A stretch of DNA of 41,150 nucleotides from the NCBI RefSeq assembly GCF_022179345.1, contig NZ_BPQR01000058.1, positions 1-41,150 of the forward strand, in the 5' to 3' direction. The translations under genes were made by a program, and so were the position numbers. This document shows positions 38,790 to 41,150 of the stretch, piece by piece (within the stretch, counting starts at the first letter, position 1; each line of letters starts with the position of its first letter). The notes under the pieces are model-generated. The model had not been told where the DNA came from and ran no database searches. It was given only the letters and a program-made list of their open reading frames with translations. The stretch comes from Methylobacterium jeotgali. GTDB taxonomy: Bacteria; Pseudomonadota; Alphaproteobacteria; Rhizobiales; Beijerinckiaceae.

Positions 38790-39442
38790 GACGCGAAGAT
38801 CGCCCGGATCTGATAGAGGCAGTCGTGCAGCGCGTTGTGCGCGTCACCGACCGGCTCGATGGTCTTCCAGAAGTCGCGACGGTTCTCGTGACCACGGCCC
38901 AGCAGATAGCTGTTCAGGTCGATCGCCTCGCGATAGTGAAACGGCTGCATCAGACCGTACTGGCGGAAGTACGACGCGATGAAGTTATAGTCGAAGGTCG
39001 TTGGCTTGCCCCAGAATGCTCGAGGGCAGAGGCTCGAACCTTCGGCGACCCAGTCCCAGAAGGCCTTGATCACGATCGCGGACGGCTCGGCCCGCGAAAG
39101 GATGCCACGCAGCACGTCCGGCTGGCCCATCCACCAGTCCCGGGTGCTCTCCGACCAGTAGCGCCCCTCCGGCACGGTGAGGGCGCGATCGAAGAACCGA
39201 TGGTCGATCTCCTTTGTGTGCCGGTTGAAGCGAACCGCGGCGATCTGAATGATCGCGTTCTCCTCCGGGTTCGTCCCGGTGGTCTCGACGTCGATCATGT
39301 AGTCGAACATCGGCGCGCCAGGCTGGGGCATGAACGCCGTCCGGTGTTCGGTCTCGACAGGGATCTCGTGCGGACCCACTTGGACGATCTCCGTCACGGC
39401 CACTGTGGGCGGCTTCCCGCGGGGGTCAGCTCCGTCGAACAC
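38786..39442 (-). CDS. DnaQ-like 3'-5' exonuclease (DEDD family)
   Basis: A 218-residue product. Exo I is DVETTGTNPEENAI (Asp51, Glu53), Exo II lies around TFDYNFIASYFRQYG (Asp near 143-155), and Exo III is DAHNALHDC (His202 to Asp207), i.e. DEDDh type. The form resembles the Rv2179c/DUF5051-like phage exonucleases more than a polymerase proofreading domain. Start GTG 39442 has GGAGA 5-6 bases upstream and overlaps the previous gene by 49 bases. It could trim DNA or RNA 3' ends; next to the Mre11/Rad50 pair a DNA end-processing role is likely but inferred. Confidence 0.82.
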   Translation of the reverse strand: MFDGADPRGKPPTVAVTEIVQVGPHEIPVETEHRTAFMPQPGAPMFDYMIDVETTGTNPEENAIIQIAAVRFNRHTKEIDHRFFDRALTVPEGRYWSESTRDWWMGQPDVLRGILSRAEPSAIVIKAFWDWVAEGSSLCPRAFWGKPTTFDYNFIASYFRQYGLMQPFHYREAIDLNSYLLGRGHENRRDFWKTIEPVGDAHNALHDCLYQIRAIFAS

Positions 39443-39858
39443 TTGAACTCTCCCATCTCAGTCCAGGCCATGGACTTCCGGTCAGTCTTGCTTTCGTGCA
39501 GCCTGATCCACGCCATCGAGACGCAGTACCAGTCGCCGGTGCTCATTCGATGGATGAACACCCAGTATGCGCCCCCGGCCGCTACGATCTGAGCGCCGTG
39601 GGCATTCTGCCCCTTCTTCAGGAGCTTGAACTCGAAGAGCGTGTCGTGCTGCGTGCTCTTCACCTCGGCGAAGAACGTCTTGCCGCGCACGGCGCAGATG
39701 TAGTCGGCTGGCGTTGCATCGACGCCAGCACCGACCGAACCCGTGAGGCCCTTGATCGCGGCGGCGTCCTTGATGCGGTAGAAGTAACCCTGTTTCCCGA
39801 GCGCGTTGATGCTGCTCTCGAACAGGGCCTCCGTTGGCTTGCCGGTGTTCTTTTTCAT
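39394..39858 (-). CDS. RecU-like Holliday junction resolvase / PD-(D/E)XK nuclease
   Basis: A 154-residue product. The core pattern is Glu10 (GKPTEALFE), Asp52 (TPADYIC), Glu65-Val-Lys67 (FFAEVKST) and Gln84 (LKKGQNAHG), the PD-(D/E)XK arrangement as used in RecU-like resolvases. These cut branched DNA, so it may clear packaging substrates or take part in recombination. ATG 39858 is used. The frame extends to a poor start at 39894, but that would read through the palindrome and terminator stem. The palindrome lies right at the ATG, with AAGG 13 bases upstream. The fold family is likely; RecU against other resolvase-like nucleases is not settled. Confidence 0.75.
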   Translation of the reverse strand: MKKNTGKPTEALFESSINALGKQGYFYRIKDAAAIKGLTGSVGAGVDATPADYICAVRGKTFFAEVKSTQHDTLFEFKLLKKGQNAHGAQIVAAGGAYWVFIHRMSTGDWYCVSMAWIRLHESKTDRKSMAWTEMGEFKCSTELTPAGSRPQWP

Positions 39859-39873
39859 GGTACGTTTCGTACC
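39859..39873. promoter_or_regulatory. GGTACG palindrome, copy 4 (touching the RecU-like ATG)
   Basis: GGTACGTTTCGTACC (minus strand GGTACGAAACGTACC) directly abuts the ATG of the RecU-like gene, lying between a possible AAGG ribosome-binding site and the start. With the next T it matches copy 2 over 16 bases. As RNA it could form a 6-bp stem with an AAA loop at the start codon. Confidence 0.75.
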
Positions 39874-39877
39874 TTGA

Positions 39878-39914
39878 GAAGCCGCCGACAGCAAGAGTCG
39901 GCGGCTTCTTTTTC
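39878..39914 (+). terminator. Rightward intrinsic terminator within the leftward gene block
   Basis: GAAGCCGCCGAC (39878-39889) pairs with GTCGGCGGCTTC (39897-39908) over 12 bases around a 7-base loop, followed on the plus strand by TTTTTC. The T-tract is on the plus strand only; on the minus strand the stem is followed by TCAAGG. It should therefore stop rightward (antisense) transcription more than the leftward genes around it, although the stem may slow leftward transcripts as well. Confidence 0.85.
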
Positions 39915-39919
39915 GGGGC

Positions 39920-40291
39920 TCAGACGATCGTGGGGATCTCGGGCTCGAGCTGGACCTGCACCATCGTGTAGATCTTGGTCACGTCGAGCGGGCCGGAGCC
40001 GGCCGCTGCGTCGGTGAGGCCCTGCACGACCGCGAGCGCCGAGTAGGGACGGCCCTGGTTCATGGCGGCCTGGGCGCCGTAGCCGGTGACGAGGTTGATC
40101 AGGGCGTCGACCTGAACCATCTGCACCCGGGCCGGGCGCTTGGTGCCGTCGTCGAGAACGACCTCGACGTGCTCGCCGACGCGGACCTTCTCGAAGAGAT
40201 CGGCGCCCTTCGTGAAGGTCGACATCGGCATGCCGCCCTGGAGGTACTCGACACTGGGCACCGAGAGTTGGGTAAGCTTCTTCTCAGCCAT
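39920..40291 (-). CDS. Hypothetical protein
   Basis: A 123-residue product. It begins MAEKKLTQLSVPSVEYLQGG; the centre has a small beta-barrel-like segment (FEKVRVGEHVEVVLDDGTKRPARV) and the end is MVQVQLEPEIPTIV. No family recognised. Its start overlaps the preceding gene by 8 bases, and a stem-loop with a plus-strand T-tract follows its stop. Confidence 0.65.
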   Translation of the reverse strand: MAEKKLTQLSVPSVEYLQGGMPMSTFTKGADLFEKVRVGEHVEVVLDDGTKRPARVQMVQVDALINLVTGYGAQAAMNQGRPYSALAVVQGLTDAAAGSGPLDVTKIYTMVQVQLEPEIPTIV

Positions 40292-40562
40292 TGGTGGCCT
40301 CCTGCTGGATATGGCTCATGTGACGCTGAGCCTCGGGGGAAAGCATGGCGACGCGAGCCGCATCCATCGGCTGGTGCCGCAGGGCGCCGGGCGGGAAGGT
40401 GCCCGGGTTGCCGGTGAGCTGGAGGAGGTACATCAGCGCGATCTCCAGCACGTCGGTGGTGGTGATCCCGTTGCGCGGGCGGAAGAGCGCCGGCGGGGCG
40501 TTCTCCGCGGTCGGCATCACGACGTCGGCCTCCTCGGCTTCACGGTCGATTTCGGTGGTCAT
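40284..40562 (-). CDS. Hypothetical protein downstream of thyX
   Basis: A 92-residue product whose ATG overlaps the ThyX stop (ATGA). An acidic N-terminus (REAEEADVVMPTAEN) is followed by a helix GITTTDVLEIALMYLLQLTG and a His/Met-rich end. No family recognised. It is probably co-translated with ThyX. Confidence 0.65.
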   Translation of the reverse strand: MTTEIDREAEEADVVMPTAENAPPALFRPRNGITTTDVLEIALMYLLQLTGNPGTFPPGALRHQPMDAARVAMLSPEAQRHMSHIQQEATNG

Positions 40563-41150
40563 GCTCTCTCTCCGGGTAGGGTCTTGCGGTACTGGATCCA
40601 GCCCGGCCCGAGGTTCCCCGCCAGCTCGGGGTGAGCCCAGCTGCCGTCCGGCAGCTTGGTGTCGGGCGTGGCCTGGTGCTCGCACGGGCTGGCATGCATC
40701 GGGCGCGCGGCGATCAGCGCGTCGTGCCGGGCGACTTCCTCGGCGATAGTGAGCCGGGCCTCATGGAACGGCACGTAGCTGACCTGGGCGCACCGGGTGA
40801 CGGAGCAGGCCCTCAACACGGCCCAGTCGAAGCCGGAGGGATCAGGGCCACGCTCGTCGTCCGAAATGTACGGAAGGTGCCACTCGCCTCGTTCCAGCTG
40901 CGTAGGCTCGATCAGCGCTTCCTTCATCGCGACCGCGAGGTCGCGGATGTGGGGCTCGGCCGCCGGGTCGTCGCGGAGCGCGTCCCAGTTCGAGAGGTTC
41001 GTCGTGGTCAGCACCACGTCGATGTGCAGGAACGGGGCGAGGAGCCGGTTGCAGATCTGCTTGTGGTAGCCGGCGCGCATGTAGCGCTCGGCGTGCCGCA
41101 CTGCGTCGTCTCGAGCTTCGAGCCAAGCCTCGTCCCGCGTGACGTCCGGC
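40559..41150 (-). CDS. thyX: FAD-dependent thymidylate synthase ThyX (C-terminal part, partial)
   Basis: The frame is open to the right edge, so the N-terminus lies outside the window. About 196 residues are visible. The stretch YMRAGYHKQICNRLLAPFLHIDVVL followed by TTNLSNWDALR and AAEPHIRDLA is the ThyX core: FAD and dUMP contacts in H-K-Q-x-x-N-R-L and the (N/W)-x-x-x-L-R plus E-I-R-x-L-A helices, here as EPHIRDLA. The R-H-R-x7-S signature would be upstream, out of view. After the usual end the protein continues with CAQVSYVPFHEARLTIAEEV and a His/Pro-rich part, as in other phage ThyX versions. It makes dTMP from dUMP with methylene-tetrahydrofolate and FAD, for phage DNA synthesis. Confidence 0.9.
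   Translation of the reverse strand, partial: PDVTRDEAWLEARDDAVRHAERYMRAGYHKQICNRLLAPFLHIDVVLTTTNLSNWDALRDDPAAEPHIRDLAVAMKEALIEPTQLERGEWHLPYISDDERGPDPSGFDWAVLRACSVTRCAQVSYVPFHEARLTIAEEVARHDALIAARPMHASPCEHQATPDTKLPDGSWAHPELAGNLGPGWIQYRKTLPGERA

Noticed and set aside
1..41150. tRNA genes, CRISPR arrays, insertion sequences, integrase or attachment sites
   Set aside because: No cloverleaf-like segment, regular spacer array, transposase or recombinase motif was seen on either strand.

Overview
The window is a GC-rich block of a tailed double-stranded DNA phage genome with a long non-contractile (siphovirus-type) tail. No sheath or baseplate genes of a contractile tail are visible, while the terminase, portal, capsid, tail tube, tape measure and lambda K/I/J-like tail-tip genes follow each other in the usual order. 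The host is probably a high-GC alphaproteobacterium. This rests only on base composition, many GTG starts, a GH108 muramidase and a holin of the gene-transfer-agent type, so it is inference. I see no integrase, attachment site, tRNA, CRISPR array or insertion sequence.

Layout. Positions 1-32591 are read rightwards. 1-3497 holds the end of an upstream gene, a GpA-type large terminase and the portal. 3524-6520 holds a protease/scaffold-like protein, a decoration-like protein and the major capsid protein. 6593-9598 holds neck and tail-completion genes, and 9564-9803 a small Arc-like ribbon-helix-helix (RHH) gene placed backwards among them. 9910-17503 holds the tail tube protein, a strong terminator, a tail assembly chaperone pair with a -1 slippery heptamer, and a 2015-residue tape measure protein with a muralytic domain. 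17505-26356 holds distal tail proteins, separate NlpC/P60 and JAMM peptidases, a gpI-like protein and a 2164-residue J-like tip protein. 26361-28339 holds small tail or receptor-binding accessories. 28414-30871 holds the lysis region, and 30935-32591 a small unknown gene and an SGNH hydrolase. From 32560 to the right edge everything is read leftwards: small unknown genes, a MazG-like pyrophosphohydrolase, a dATP/dGTP-diphosphohydrolase-like protein (DUF5664), an HD phosphohydrolase, a compact Rad50/Mre11 (SbcCD-like) pair with a small gene between, a DnaQ-like exonuclease, a RecU-like nuclease, two unknown genes and a partial ThyX.

How it fits together. The rightward genes build and package the virion and lyse the cell; the leftward genes manage the nucleotide pool and process DNA. 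The two arms converge with a 32-bp overlap at 32560-32591. The most striking unexplained signal is an identical-core palindrome, GGTACG-TTY-CGTACC, found four times: before the major capsid gene (5271-5285), before the NlpC gene (18460-18474), near the start of the DUF5664 gene (34563-34577) and directly before the RecU-like gene (39859-39873). It occurs in both arms and looks like a shared operator or RNA element of a phage-wide control circuit, for which the two small RHH proteins are candidate partners. Other structures worth checking are a two-part hairpin around the portal stop (3478-3520) and a near-perfect inverted repeat at the left edge (1-65).
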